Below, piece by piece: positions 9,501 through 16,159 of a DNA stretch of 16,794 nucleotides. Position numbers and translations under genes: made by a program. This DNA comes from Chrysochromulina tobinii (Eukaryota; Haptophyta; Prymnesiales; Chrysochromulinaceae): assembly GCA_001275005.1 (NCBI GenBank), contig JWZX01001817.1, forward strand, positions 1 through 16,794. The letters are read 5' to 3'. The notes below the pieces were generated by a model that was not told the DNA's origin, did not search any database, and saw only the letters and a program-made list of their open reading frames with translations. Every line of letters begins with the position of its first letter. Positions within the stretch are counted from its first letter, which is position 1.

Positions 9501-10288
9501 AGGCTGCTCACACACGCGGCGCCGGCTCAGCAAGAGCGCGGGACGGGTGCAAGAGAGAGGGGGGCATGTAGCGTGCGCGTATAGCGTGCGCGTGCGTCGC
9601 GTAAAGCGCTGCATGTAGCGTGCGCGTATAGCGTGCGCGTGCGTCGCGTAAAGCGCTGCATGCACTTGCGGGCGCGGGCGCGTCACACTCACATCAACGT
9701 GTCACTCAAGGACTTGTCGAGGTAATATTCTTCCTGTGCACGCAGCGTGTGTATGAGCATCTGCGTGGTGGCCACGAAGCTTGCGTATAGCAGTAGTTGC
9801 GCCACCTTCGAGTTGAGAATTATGTAGAGCGTCTGTACAAGCGCGACGACGAAGCTACCATTCGCGGCAATCGGCGGTGGCGGTTCGTTGCGTTGCTTGG
9901 CTTGGGTCAGAGGAGGGGTCTTGATCGCGTCGAGGAGCTCTTCCAAAGACAGCCTGCGTGAATGGTCGAAGTCGGCGAGATTAAAGAATGCGTCTGTGTC
10001 AGCTTCGGAAATTCTGAGTCCGCTCATCCTCATGGCGTTGCGGAACTCGGCGAGTGATAGTTCTCCATCGCGATCCTCATCCCATAAGTCGAAGAGGATT
10101 GTGAGGCGGTCACGTGCAAGGTAGAGCGTTTCGTGCACCGACAGCGATTCCGTTGTCGGCTTTTCTCCCGGCACCTTGTCGGTAACCTTGTCGGCGGAAG
10201 CGCGTGCCATAGACAGGGCCTCTTCTTGCCATATTCGACGCTGACGCTCGAGGGCCCTCGAATGTCCGCCTGGAGATAGGCGCCTCAT
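6512..10288 (-). CDS. Polycystin-2-like (PKD/TRPP) cation channel with N-terminal EF-hands
   Basis: Four exons on the minus strand: 10288-9693, 9503-8358, 8229-7760 and 7584-6512. All phases match, giving 1094 residues. The ATG at 10288 is the first in-frame Met after an upstream stop. EF-hand 1 has loop D70-x-D-x-D-G-E-L-S-L-A-E81 (canonical); EF-hand 2 has loop D106-F-D-H-S-R-R-L-S-L-E-E117 (Gly at position 6 is Arg). S1 follows at about 158-180. The large extracellular polycystin (TOP) domain spans about 199-560 and includes DIWQWGNAVLW and ATRMLEIRLLLASNHVGV. S2-S5 follow, with YLFDMWNCMDW near 582. The pore has FGD at 723-725 (LGRALFGDFDM), S6 is LYLSYLFCAIFILLSMFLAML, and the cytosolic tail has a coiled coil near 830-865. 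Polycystins are Ca2+-permeable cation channels, often ciliary. The C-terminal tail is disordered, with an SFKG repeat. The family call is very safe. Confidence 0.93.
7155..7206 (-). repeat. Coding SFKGGSFK repeat in the polycystin tail
   Basis: On the minus strand, three related units around TCCTTCAA encode DSFNGGSFKGGSFKTS just after the coiled coil. The 15-bp periodicity and Ser-Phe-Lys-Gly output resemble the repeat at 4681-4713 in the neighbouring gene. Confidence 0.8.
7585..7759 (-). other. Predicted intron 3 of the polycystin gene
   Basis: Donor GTGCGT starts at 7759 and acceptor CCTGGCAG ends at 7585. It is 175 bp, phase 1. The join yields SNSPNYKNTVLYLSYLF, linking the pore loop to S6 as expected for the family. 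An alternative GT two codons after the FGD filter would shorten the pore-S6 linker but gives the wrong phase. Confidence 0.8.
8230..8357 (-). other. Predicted intron 2 of the polycystin gene
   Basis: Donor GTTATG starts at 8357 after GAAGAGGG, and acceptor CTCTTCGCAG ends at 8230 after a pyrimidine-rich stretch. It is 128 bp, phase 2. Splicing gives HEEGYLFDMWNCMDW, which matches the polycystin S2 entrance. Without splicing the frame stops at 8351-8353. Confidence 0.8.
9504..9692 (-). other. Predicted intron 1 of the polycystin gene
   Basis: A perfect GTGAGT donor starts at 9692 and interrupts the frame just after S1; the intact stop there is TGA. The acceptor GAGCAG ends at 9504 (an alternative AG ends at 9507 in the same phase). 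It is a phase-2 junction of 189 bp. The interior carries a perfect 47-bp tandem duplication. Confidence 0.85.
9564..9657. repeat. Perfect 47-bp tandem duplication
   Basis: Copies lie at 9564-9610 and 9611-9657, identical base for base, with GCATG of a third copy following. Each copy begins GCATGTAGCGTGCGCGTATA and holds two internal TAGCGTGCGCGT submotifs. It sits inside intron 1 of the polycystin gene. Confidence 0.97.
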
Positions 10289-10522
10289 GTCTCTTGCGAA
10301 AATATGGAAGAACGCGCGTCAAGGACGCGCCACGAATTCGATTGCTTCAAAATCCAAAAAAAGTCTTAGTCATACTTCGCCAATCATTGGAAACTCCGGA
10401 GCATGCATCAGGAGGAATCAGTTACAAAGACTATAGGATCGACTTGAATACGATTGCATGCATCGAGTTCACATATTTTCGCTTTCACCACAGAAACGTT
10501 TGAGTCGCTGCATCCGACACAC
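10289..10522. promoter_or_regulatory. Divergent promoter region between polycystin and J-protein genes
   Basis: 234 bp separates the two start codons on opposite strands. It is visibly richer in A and T than the coding DNA around it (for example the A runs at 10350-10360), consistent with a shared bidirectional promoter. No TATA box or other named element is convincing. An acceptor-like TTTCACCACAG at 10482-10492 leaves room for an upstream noncoding exon of the J gene. Confidence 0.5.
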
Positions 10523-11259
10523 ATGATCGGAGAGATGGATCGAGAGAAAGACAAACTACGACGCGCCAGAGCTGCTCGCGCGGCACAGCTGCTCGAAGTT
10601 CGAGCAAAGGCGGCCTTGCAAGCACGACATGATGCGATCAATGCGGCAAGCAGTCGTGCATCGGCAGCATTGGCTGCCACTGCAAGTCGTGAGAGCTTGT
10701 TGCGAGACCTGTTCCAGCAACGCCTCGCGCACGAAAAGACAATGGAACGTGCACGGACTGAGCGCACCTTTCATCGCGGCTTAGGACCCAAGATGCCGAG
10801 CCCAACGCAGCACGAGAACCACCGTAGCGTGAGTAGCGATGCTGACCATATCGAATGCGATCAGCAAGAACGGAAAGGAATTCATCACGCGGCAGAGGCT
10901 GCATATCACGCCGCAGCAGCGGAGGCTCGAGGCTCGAACAGGATGCGGCAAGGAGGTCTAGGCTGCACTCTCGATCCTGCATGATGTACTTGCCCTCACT
11001 GCTGCCCGAGGCGGCGAAGATTGGAGACGAACAAGTGCTCGCTCTACCCATTGATACACTAGTGCTGCACATGCTGCGCCACCAAGGATGCGCACATCGC
11101 TTTCTCGGCGTGCCGCCGAATGCGCCTGTCCAAACGGTACGCAAAAGGTACCTTGCGCTCGCCCGCCGCCTCCATCCAGATAAGACCGACCATCCTTCAG
11201 CAGCTCAGGCCTTTGCGGCGCTCGAAGCCGCGTTCCACGGCATGGATTTTCGTATTTGA
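10523..11259 (+). CDS. Coiled-coil protein with C-terminal J domain (DnaJ-like)
   Basis: The proposed exons are 10523-10828 and 11011-11259, giving 184 residues. The first in-frame ATG is at 10523. The N-terminal half is a highly charged, Ala/Arg-rich helix (REKDKLRRARAARAAQLLEV), probably a coiled coil. The C-terminal half has a short J domain: FLGVPPNAPVQTVRKRYLAL, then ARRLHPDK with the essential HPD, then a third helix AAQAFAALEAAF. J domains stimulate Hsp70 ATPase. No Gly/Phe or zinc-finger region is present, so it is a class C J-protein. No signal peptide is visible. The two halves are in different frames. The 10829 donor (GTGAGT) with the 11010 acceptor is phase-compatible; an alternative splice at 10956-11026 also fits but has a poorer acceptor. 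The next gene begins 43 bp downstream. Confidence 0.75.
10829..11010 (+). other. Predicted intron of the J-protein gene
   Basis: A perfect GTGAGT donor and a pyrimidine-rich CCCTCACTGCTGCCCGAG acceptor give a 182-bp phase-0 intron. It removes the frame change between the coiled-coil and J-domain halves. The acceptor ends GAG rather than CAG, so the exact 3' site is less certain. Confidence 0.55.
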
Positions 11260-11302
11260 CTTAAAGACTCGAAGCATGCTATTCTAAATCACAAAGAAAC
11301 CT

Positions 11303-13648
11303 ATGGATACTCAACCAAACTTTTCTTTTATCATGCCGTCGCGCGATGACGCCACGGAGCTGGCCAAGCTGCGCTGCAAGCGCTTCAAAAACACGCCGGA
11401 ACGCAAGGCATGCCTGCAGGCCTATCTTGCGCGGAAAGCGCACACCGCGGTGGAGCTCGCTACCTTATTGCCACACGAGCAGAACTCCTCGTGCCCCACT
11501 CCAAGCGACACAGCCACTCCGCAAGAAAGGCTGCGGCTCGACCAATGCCTTCACGAATCAGAAAAGGGCCAGAACTTTGATCTCCTGTACTCGCACATTC
11601 TCAAGTCCCCTGTAGAAGCGTGTGCCGAGCCTCCCTTCGAAGCTCTCTCCTCGGAGATGCTCAGAGAGTGCCTGCTTCACGCGGGCGACGCCAAATGGAT
11701 GCCCAACGGACTCGTCGATGTTTCAGGCCCTGAGTGCACGCGGCGCTGGATGCACTCGGGCTGCGTTCGCCAGCTCTTTGCGGGGGTTGACGCGCTCTTC
11801 ATCGGCAACAGCGTGATCCGACGCCAGATGTACACCGTGATCGATCTGCTGGCCGGCCCGGCCGCACGCCGGCTGCAGGGGACTCTCGAGATCGTGCCCA
11901 CACCGCTCAGCACGCCCGATCTCGGGGTTCTGACCGACCCAGCGCTACGCACGCAAGAGGGCATCCTCAACGTCAAGGTGCGCCAGCAACAGGGCACAGC
12001 CTGGCGCCGAGAGGCTCTCCGCCGAACGCGGATGTGGGATCGTGACGGAGAGCAGAATGCGTACCACGCAGCACAGCTCGTCACTGTGGACCTGCACACC
12101 GGCGAGCAGCGCTTTCATCTGCCGCATAGGATGTGCCAGCTGAGCGACGCGTTCATGAAACTCCATACCGGGCGGCTCGAGCAATTCCGCAAGCCGACCC
12201 TTCTCAAGCCAGGCTGGCGTCGGACAAAGTGGGCGGGGCGTGAGTGGCGTCCGATGGTCTCGTTTCGGCTGCACGGCCTCGGGTCAGGCGCGTCTGGAGC
12301 TGCGACGCCCAGTACGACGCCCATGGGCGACTGTGCACCGCCATCCCTCTTCATGGGGGCGACGCGTCCTTGGCATGACGGCTCTGCTGAGGTGCGCACG
12401 ACGCGGTCTCGAGTACTCGACGCGCTCAGGCACCACCTCGAGGCGGTGGGTGCGGCGGCGCGAGCGGCCGAATGGCTACCGAACGTCACCGTGCACATCG
12501 AGAGCGGTACTGCGACCGTTCCAAGCGTTCGGCCGAGCGAGGCAGGGCTCACCACCGCGCACCTCCGTGCGGCGTTCGGGGCTGGCGCTGTGGAAGCGGG
12601 GGGTGATCTTGGCCTCAACGTGTGGGTCTTATTCCCGACCTACCATGGCGAGCGAGAGCGCTTCAATGGCTACTGCGGGGACCGGCCTTCGGGCTCGTGT
12701 GAGTGCACGGGCGTCGTAGGCGATTGCTCTCATCGCCTGTGCCGCGGCAAGAAGCTGTGCAAGCTGCTGCCGCCCACTTCGGCGCACTTTGTCGACCTTG
12801 CGCAGAGCTTTGCATCGGACCTGAGCCGCCGAGGACGGATGCCGAGCAGCGGAGGCTCAGTTGGACGTCGCTCATCGCCGCCGCAAGCTTCATCTTCGTC
12901 CTCCTCCTCGACGGCTGCGCGAGTGGACTCGGTGACAGCGGCTCCATTTTACGACGACTGCTGGGACGGGCGCGGGCGGTGCCAGGGGCGTCGGCCGTGC
13001 CTCGAGCCGGGCGATCAGATGCTCTTCTGCCGCGCAACCGCCATGCTGTGTGCGAGAGGCGACTGGGCAGCTGTGCTTGTCGAGGCGAAGCAATGGATCC
13101 CTGCACCACACCCGAAGGCTTCCTTCCTCTACCTTTTCGACGGAGCGAGCCAAGACGCGTTCGATGAGACCTTCCGCACATGGTCGCCCCTCTCTGTGGG
13201 CTTCGGCGCGTCGCCAATCATCTTCGGCCCCCAGTTTGCGTCCGTTCGACCTCGGCAGCTCAACATCTCCCTTCAGTTGATCGCCACCGCCGTGCGCCAC
13301 GCCGACTCGTGCAGCGGTGGTGGCAGGTCCACGGCGCTCATCTTCCGGTCGCCCGCGTTCAACTTGGATCCCGTGAATACGTACAAGCAGCAGGCCAACT
13401 TCCAGCGCCGGGTGCGGCCGATGGTCGAGGCAGCAGGCGGCATTACCTTTCTCGACTTTTACACGGCCACACGCGACGCTGCGCTGCAAAACACACCGCA
13501 CGCCATCCGGTTTGACCACTTCAGCACCTTCCACTACTTTGATGCTGGGCGCTACCTTCAGGCACAGACGCTGCTGCACGCGCTGAAGCTGTTGAACACT
13601 CTAGGATCTACTGGTACAGCCGTACCTGTAACCCTCGGAGGGGGGTGA
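11303..13648 (+). CDS. SGNH / PC-esterase-like protein, atypical GNS block
   Basis: A single uninterrupted 781-residue frame. Residues 113-190 resemble the start of PC-esterase/TBL-type SGNH domains: a Trp/Cys-containing lead (KWMPNG.., WMHSGC), then LFIGNSVIRRQM at 166-176 in place of the usual (F/I)GDSxxR. The C-terminal end has FLDFYTATRDA, then FDHFSTFHYFDAGRYLQAQ, which could supply the block-V Asp/His pair (D738 and H739 or H744). Family members are esterases or acyltransferases acting on glycans, commonly in the secretory pathway. However, I see no signal peptide or membrane anchor at this start. A Cys-rich patch lies at about 452-486 and a Ser-rich linker at 520-540. The Asp-to-Asn change beside the nucleophile Ser is unusual. 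The family assignment is moderate and based on motif recall. Confidence 0.55.
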   Translation: MDTQPNFSFIMPSRDDATELAKLRCKRFKNTPERKACLQAYLARKAHTAVELATLLPHEQNSSCPTPSDTATPQERLRLDQCLHESEKGQNFDLLYSHILKSPVEACAEPPFEALSSEMLRECLLHAGDAKWMPNGLVDVSGPECTRRWMHSGCVRQLFAGVDALFIGNSVIRRQMYTVIDLLAGPAARRLQGTLEIVPTPLSTPDLGVLTDPALRTQEGILNVKVRQQQGTAWRREALRRTRMWDRDGEQNAYHAAQLVTVDLHTGEQRFHLPHRMCQLSDAFMKLHTGRLEQFRKPTLLKPGWRRTKWAGREWRPMVSFRLHGLGSGASGAATPSTTPMGDCAPPSLFMGATRPWHDGSAEVRTTRSRVLDALRHHLEAVGAAARAAEWLPNVTVHIESGTATVPSVRPSEAGLTTAHLRAAFGAGAVEAGGDLGLNVWVLFPTYHGERERFNGYCGDRPSGSCECTGVVGDCSHRLCRGKKLCKLLPPTSAHFVDLAQSFASDLSRRGRMPSSGGSVGRRSSPPQASSSSSSSTAARVDSVTAAPFYDDCWDGRGRCQGRRPCLEPGDQMLFCRATAMLCARGDWAAVLVEAKQWIPAPHPKASFLYLFDGASQDAFDETFRTWSPLSVGFGASPIIFGPQFASVRPRQLNISLQLIATAVRHADSCSGGGRSTALIFRSPAFNLDPVNTYKQQANFQRRVRPMVEAAGGITFLDFYTATRDAALQNTPHAIRFDHFSTFHYFDAGRYLQAQTLLHALKLLNTLGSTGTAVPVTLGGG

Positions 13649-14084
13649 GGGAGGGGTTGACGCGAGCGATCGGAGTGTGGAATCTTCAATATCGATCGTC
13701 GATCCGGCGTCAGACCGGACGATGCGCGAGAGACTAGGAGGTGTGTAGAGACGAGGAAGCGGCGATAAGCGGCGACCGCGCGCGCGCGCGCGGTGTGCGT
13801 GCATGCACCTTGGCACACTCTAGCTGCACACCTTGGCAGAGTTGGCACACCCACACGACTCAACATATGCGCATTGTGGGTCGAGCCGTCTTTCAACTCT
13901 AGTGTCGTGTGAGTTACAAGTACGTTTGCGTCCGACGCGAACAAAATCTGAACCCGAATCTATTTTACAATTGTAATCTAACAATGTGGCGTGCGTAGCA
14001 ATCACAAGACATGCCGCAAAAGCGCAGCCCCTTTCACGCCTTTTTGGAAATGCAGGGCCTCCATCCTATGTAAAGCCCGATACG
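13649..14084. other. Convergent intergenic region, no gene seen
   Basis: It lies between two convergent stop codons. It includes a (CG)8 tract at 13777-13792, a repeated ACCTTGGCA motif (13806 and 13829) with a further TTGGCACACC at 13841, and an A/T-richer stretch at 13940-13985. Short open frames on either strand look random. No RNA gene was recognised. Confidence 0.6.
13777..13792. repeat. (CG)8 dinucleotide tract
   Basis: Sixteen bases of uninterrupted alternating C and G lie in the convergent gap. Such tracts can adopt Z-DNA under negative supercoiling, which is plausible where two transcription units converge. Confidence 0.95.
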
Positions 14085-14865
14085 TCAGTCGGCAGCCTCG
14101 GGTTGAGGCTCAGACGTGGACTTGGCGGTGGCGCGCTTGCCGCCATGGCGGTCTTCCGACTGCTTCGTCCGCTTAATCTCATCGACCATCGCCATGCGCG
14201 CCTTGCGCTTCTCGCCGGTCCGGCTGCGCTGCTTCTCTTCGCTGGCGTCCTCCTTCACCTCGGGCTTGACCTCCGACGATGGGGCCGAGAGAGGCGCGTC
14301 GGGAGTGTCAGCTACCGACTCAAAGCTGGCGACCACATCTGCTCCGAGCAGTCCGACAAATACGGCGCGCACCTTGGCAATCTGGACCGGCGACATGATG
14401 TCCCTCAGAGGAAGCCTGGACTCGCCAGCACAGAGGTGGTCGACAGCGCCGTGTGTCTCAAGGGCAGAGAGTGCCACCGTCGCACTGAGACCATTCAGCG
14501 GTTTCCAGTAGTAGTTGCTGTTGCCGTTGCGCGTCGAGAGCGATGCGAACTTGAAGCCCTGCGGCGAAGCTTGAATGCAGTATTGCGTGCCGATGTACGG
14601 CGTGCCCTCTGAGGTCCATCCAAACGGCGCGCCCGGTGCAGCCTTCTTGAGTGACTGGCCGGATGAGCGGCGCACGGCAGGATCAATCTCCAGCACCCCA
14701 CTGGACTTGCCATAACGCATCACCAAAGAAATGGAGTTGTGAAGACGAACGACCATCTGTGAAACAAACGTATTGGCGGGCAGCAACTGGTCCTCGGGTG
14801 GTCCCGTTGTTTCGTCGTGCTCGTTATCGTGCGGCTGTCGAGTCGATTCCGGGCTCCCATGGCGC
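14085..14865 (-). CDS. Unrecognised protein with basic C-terminal tail (5' end uncertain)
   Basis: I do not recognise this gene. The main exon runs from an acceptor CACCCCCCCAG (14866) to a TGA at 14085-14087, about 259 residues. The first half is compact (VVRLHNSISLVMRYGKSSG, EIDPAVRRSSG, APFGWTSEGTPYIGTQYCIQ, NSNYYWKPLNGL) and looks like a small globular domain. The last 70 residues are charged, with basic clusters (GEKRKAR, DEIKRTK, GGKRATAK) that could be nuclear localisation signals. The first in-frame ATG is at 14756, preceded by TTTCACAG, so that could be a start or another splice site. A phase-compatible 5' exon is 15071-15055 (ATG, donor GTGTGC). It could also be the 3' end of the gene at 15093-15955. 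Confidence 0.55.
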
Positions 14866-15092
14866 CTGGGGGGGTGAGGTCAGAGGTGTGTGTGTGGTCT
14901 CCATGGTTTGAACACCATTGTGGTGGTCGTTGAGATTGCGCGCTCGTGCACACTGCCGCCGCACAGCTTTGGCAGGGCGCCGAGAGGTGAGGTGGAGTTC
15001 GACGTGGAGTGGAGGTGAGGCGGGGTGCGCGGCGACGCATGCCGCGGTGCACACTGGGTAGTCACTACCATCTTAGTGGCATCTTTTAACGC
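14866..15092 (-). other. Gap or intron between two minus-strand genes
   Basis: 227 bp separates the stop of the upstream minus gene from the acceptor of the next exon. It is CA- and pyrimidine-rich on the minus strand toward the acceptor, with a (GT)n-like patch at 14886-14896, which fits an intron. Small frames inside lack domain features. Whether it is an intron of one gene or the 5' region of a second cannot be settled from sequence. Confidence 0.45.
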
Positions 15093-15955
15093 TCAAGGAC
15101 GAAGGACCTCCTTTCGCGCCGCAATCCTGGAGGCGACCTCCTCCTTGGGAGTGGGTGCGCCCTGCGGTTGCCTTCTCTGCGAAGGCGATGACGACACGAC
15201 GGAGCCGCGCTCACGAGACGGGGCGGCGGCTGCCGAGCCTGCTGCCGAGCCTTCTGAGCCTGCCGAGCTTCCCGCGCGCCGCCCGTGCCGCGCTTGCCGA
15301 GTCGGCGAGCTGGAGTCCATGCTCATATTGAGTGGCAATAGCTGGTCACGGATGTGCTTCGCGGCCGTGAAGAGCTCGACTGCCCGCTCGCTCGCACCAG
15401 CCGCGAGCGCGGCGTCGCCCTCGGCCATGAGCCGCACCACCTCCGGATGCGCGAGCGCAGCCTGCATGTCCTCCTCAAGACGAGCATCATACATCCCGGC
15501 TGGCGGTGAAGCCGGTGCAGCCTCCTCTCGCTGTAGAAGCTCGCTGTAAGTGATGTAGAAGCTCGCTGCATTAGCTTGCACGAAGGCGATCTCTTCGTCT
15601 GTCAGCCCCACAACCCAGTTGCATGCATCGCCCTCGCCTTTGTGCAATGCGCGGAATGCTTCGGCGGGCGAGACGAGCACCACGTTGCTAGAATCATGGT
15701 TGTCAAAGTTGCCGTCCTTATGGCAACGAAAGTAGCCGTTGTCGGTCGAAGTGAGATCACGCCACTTGCTAATGATAAAGTTTCCAAACTGCGCCGCCTC
15801 CGATGGCACGCCCATGATGCTAACGCCGATGGCCCCGCGCAGGCCGCAGTCGGCACAACGCGCGCAGCGCCCGCACTGGCGCCCGCAAGAGCCAGAGCCC
15901 GCAAGAGTCAAGGGCCAACAGGAGAGGACCCCACCGTTCGATCGATCAAAGACAT
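15093..15955 (-). CDS. Cys-rich, HNH-like and TPR-like protein of unknown function
   Basis: The model has exon 1 at 15955-15935 (MSLIDRT) and exon 2 at 15875-15093, about 267 residues with a phase-0 junction. Exon 2 opens with a cysteine cluster (CGRCARCADCG), a possible zinc site. It is followed by a conserved-looking core GVSIMGVPSEAAQFGNFIIS and then RCHKDGNFDNHDSSNVVLV, which resembles an HNH_3-type motif; the final His is replaced (PAEAF). A TPR-like helix pair (VVRLMAEGDAALAAGASERA, VELFTAAKHIRD) follows at about 170-205. The tail is Ser/Ala/Gly-rich and disordered. It is divergent from the ArfGAP gene with 204 bp between starts. Nuclease activity should not be assumed. If the short first exon is wrong, the Met of SIMGVP is the fallback start. 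Confidence 0.6.
15876..15934 (-). other. Possible 59-bp intron near the start of the Cys-rich gene
   Basis: Donor GTGGGG follows ATG TCT TTG ATC GAT CGA ACG, and acceptor GGGCGCCAG precedes the cysteine cluster, both phase 0. The in-frame continuation without splicing has no ATG start upstream. This supports a spliced start but does not prove it. Confidence 0.45.
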
Positions 15956-16159
15956 CACGCGAGGAAAGAGTCAAGTCAAGTCAAGTCACGAGAGTAAAAA
16001 AGGCCAATTGTCCCCGCCACAGCGAGCGCGCGCTTGTGGATGTGGATGTGGAAAATCCGGGGAAGGCGACTGATGATGAACATTCTCATTTGCGTGCGCG
16101 AGTCGTGTCACCCTCCTTCACCGACGCTCTCGACAGAATCGCTTTCGACGCTACCACAG
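15956..16159. promoter_or_regulatory. Divergent promoter region, Cys-rich gene and ArfGAP gene
   Basis: 204 bp lies between opposed start codons. It contains a tandem TCAAG pentamer (three copies plus TCACG, 15971-15990) and an A run at 15996-16000. No TATA box is clear. CTACCACAG directly before the ArfGAP ATG is acceptor-like, so a 5' UTR intron is possible. Confidence 0.45.

Noticed and set aside
12890-13579. Minus-strand open frame of 229 codons
   Set aside because: It is a shadow of the 781-residue plus-strand frame, with no domain of its own.
13851-13912. Inverted CACACGAC / GTCGTGTG pair as a possible terminator or RNA hairpin
   Set aside because: The arms are only 8 bp with a loop of about 45 bases, so it is not convincing.
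14720-15071. Several short minus-strand frames (for example with ATG at 15071 running to 14880)
   Set aside because: They are Thr/Pro/Arg-rich with no domain signal; the region fits an intron or 5' gap better. Only a tiny exon at 15071-15055 is kept as an option.
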